Assembly: GCA_041401985.1 (NCBI GenBank)
Contig: JAWKTE010000009.1
Coordinates: 1-64,000 of the forward strand
Length of the DNA stretch: 64,000 nt
Direction: 5' to 3'
From: JACKHA01 sp041401985
GTDB taxonomy: Bacteria > Planctomycetota > Phycisphaerae > Phycisphaerales > UBA1924
The notes under the pieces were generated by a model that made no database searches, had not been told where the DNA came from, and worked only from the letters and a program-made list of their open reading frames with translations. Numbering within the stretch: the first letter of the stretch is position 1; each line of letters opens with the position of its first letter. Shown piece by piece: positions 63,182-64,000 of this stretch. The position numbers and the translations under genes were made by a program.

Positions 63182-63577
63182 TCACGGGGTGACGGTTATC
63201 AACGAGTCAACGCCCTTGAAGTCGCGCCCGTTGTGCGTCAGCAGTTCCAGCCCATGGCGTACAGCGGTGGAGGCGATCCAGCAGTCCGCGGTCGCGATCG
63301 GGTGTCCGGCCCTCTTTCGGTGCTCCGAGATCTGCGCCCAGCGCTCGGCCATCTCGGCGTCGTACGGCAGCACCACATACTGGCCGATGATCGCTCGGAG
63401 CGAATCCACTCGCTTTGTACCTCACCGTCGCGCGATCGCCCACGCGTGCAGTTCGGCGACGCTCATGAACGACAGGCACAAGGTCCGTCCCAGCATGAGC
63501 GGGGCATAGACGGCCGCCCGGCGATCGCCCTTGAACATGAACGAGAACACGTCGGTGTCCACGAGCAACGGCTTCAT
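63182..63577 (-). pseudogene. vapC: VapC-like PIN-domain toxin with in-frame TGA
   Basis: Read through, the 132-codon frame is a complete PIN RNase: D7 and D9 in LLVDTDVFSF, E42 in VAELHAWAIAR, D in ATADCWIAS and THNGRDF. A TGA at 63422-63424 (codon 52) cuts it after AIARR. The frame is preserved on both sides, and relatives often have Trp at this place (RRWGxKR), so a single TGG to TGA change is the simplest explanation. The start overlaps the antitoxin stop by 4 bp (ATGA). A reinitiation at the GTG at 63409 would miss the first two acidic residues. The toxin is probably inactive. Confidence 0.85.
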
Positions 63578-63843
63578 CGTCCGCGGCTCGCACGCAGCCA
63601 GTCGAGGAACTCGTCGATGTCGTCTTCCTCGGGCCACGCACCCCGCAGATCGTCCAGACTGGTCGGACCCGTGATGCCCTGTTCGCGCGCCAGGGCTTCG
63701 ACGGACTTGCTCTGCCAGTTCTCCAACACGGGCTTCGCCGAGCCGTTTGCCTTGGCGTGGAACTCGACCTCCGTCCCTTCGGGCAAGTTGACCGCCTCGG
63801 TGGGGCGGATGACGCCGTCCTGGTAGATGCCTCGAAACTCCAC
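63574..63843 (-). CDS. AF2212/DUF104-like antitoxin of the PIN toxin
   Basis: The 89-residue protein begins VEFRGIYQDGVIRPTEAVNL followed by PEGTEVEF, the small beta-barrel typical of AF2212/DUF104 antitoxins, and ends with an acidic helix (EEDDIDEFLDWL) that would cover the toxin. I chose the GTG at 63843, which has GGAGG upstream; the longer frame upstream is not homologous. It overlaps the PIN gene by 4 bp. Confidence 0.8.
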   Translation of the reverse strand: MEFRGIYQDGVIRPTEAVNLPEGTEVEFHAKANGSAKPVLENWQSKSVEALAREQGITGPTSLDDLRGAWPEEDDIDEFLDWLRASRGR

Positions 63844-64000
63844 GGCGGGCCTCCGGTGCGGCGGGTCGTCCGCGTTTGCCGCTGGGCGGAAGTGTAGGTT
63901 GGAAAGGGGTTTCCGGGTATCGGCGGGGCGTGGAAGGATGGAGGGGGCGGGCCACGTGCGTACCATTGCCTCGCCCCTTTGCCGGAGAATGTTCAGACTA

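Noticed and set aside
63422..63424. TGA recoded as tryptophan or selenocysteine in the PIN toxin
   Set aside because: TGA is the normal stop for many intact genes here, and no SECIS-like structure was seen after the codon.
63844..64000. Start of another gene at the right edge
   Set aside because: No frame with recognisable protein sequence or a good start is visible in the last 157 bp.

Overview
The window is about 64 kb of very GC-rich DNA, almost certainly from a planctomycete of the class Phycisphaerae. The evidence is eight secreted proteins ending in a duplicated dockerin-like module with a terminal Gly-Cys ('GC-type dockerin'), two exported proteins with PEP-CTERM-like tails, and an exosortase/EpsI/exopolysaccharide locus. 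Species cannot be named from sequence reading alone. No CRISPR array, rRNA operon, prophage or insertion sequence was seen. One tRNA (Gln, CUG) is present.

Layout. 0-10 kb: a partial Gfo/Idh/MocA oxidoreductase, pdhB, an MntA/HepT toxin-antitoxin pair, gamma-glutamyltransferase between repeat-rich spacers, one GC-dockerin protein, fabF and acpP, a DUF1444 protein, a trpG/pabA-type amidotransferase, HPr and tRNA-Gln. 10-17 kb: a seven-bladed propeller/beta-helix GC-dockerin protein, a GC-dockerin protein with a 633-bp domain repeated three times, and an unknown membrane protein. 17-22 kb: full-length metH with a dispersed palindrome inserted in frame in a linker, then a PEP-CTERM-like protein that may carry a thioester domain. 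22-36 kb, minus strand: a tightly packed operon running APH-like kinase, nucleotidyltransferase-like protein, exosortase, EpsI, a broken Wzz/tyrosine kinase, a sugar transferase and a giant TPR protein; rsmA and a second PEP-CTERM-like protein lie upstream. 36-42 kb: HEAT lipoprotein, Zn-dehydrogenase-like protein, DciA-like DUF721, SRPBCC protein and a membrane coiled-coil protein. 42-52.6 kb: three GC-dockerin genes (a large exported protein, a subtilase, an EEP nuclease), an orphan solute-binding protein and pyruvate kinase. 52.6-57.6 kb: a palindrome cluster, an antisense-overlapping gene pair, a DUF2959 lipoprotein, DUF3465, a FAH-family protein, a small atypical ORF and a HAD phosphatase. 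57.6-64 kb: two paralogous GC-dockerin genes, gcvPA, DUF4160 and a toxin-antitoxin pair whose PIN toxin has an in-frame TGA.

How the genes fit together. Two C-terminal sorting systems appear to coexist. The exosortase made from the 22-33 kb operon probably processes the two PLP-CTERM proteins at 21.4 and 35.9 kb. The GC-dockerin proteins carry protease, nuclease, propeller and amidotransferase-like cargo and presumably meet an anchor that is not in the window. The most novel signals are this double surface-display arrangement and the family of about 47-50 nt palindromes, four clustered at 52.6 kb and one lying inside the metH reading frame.
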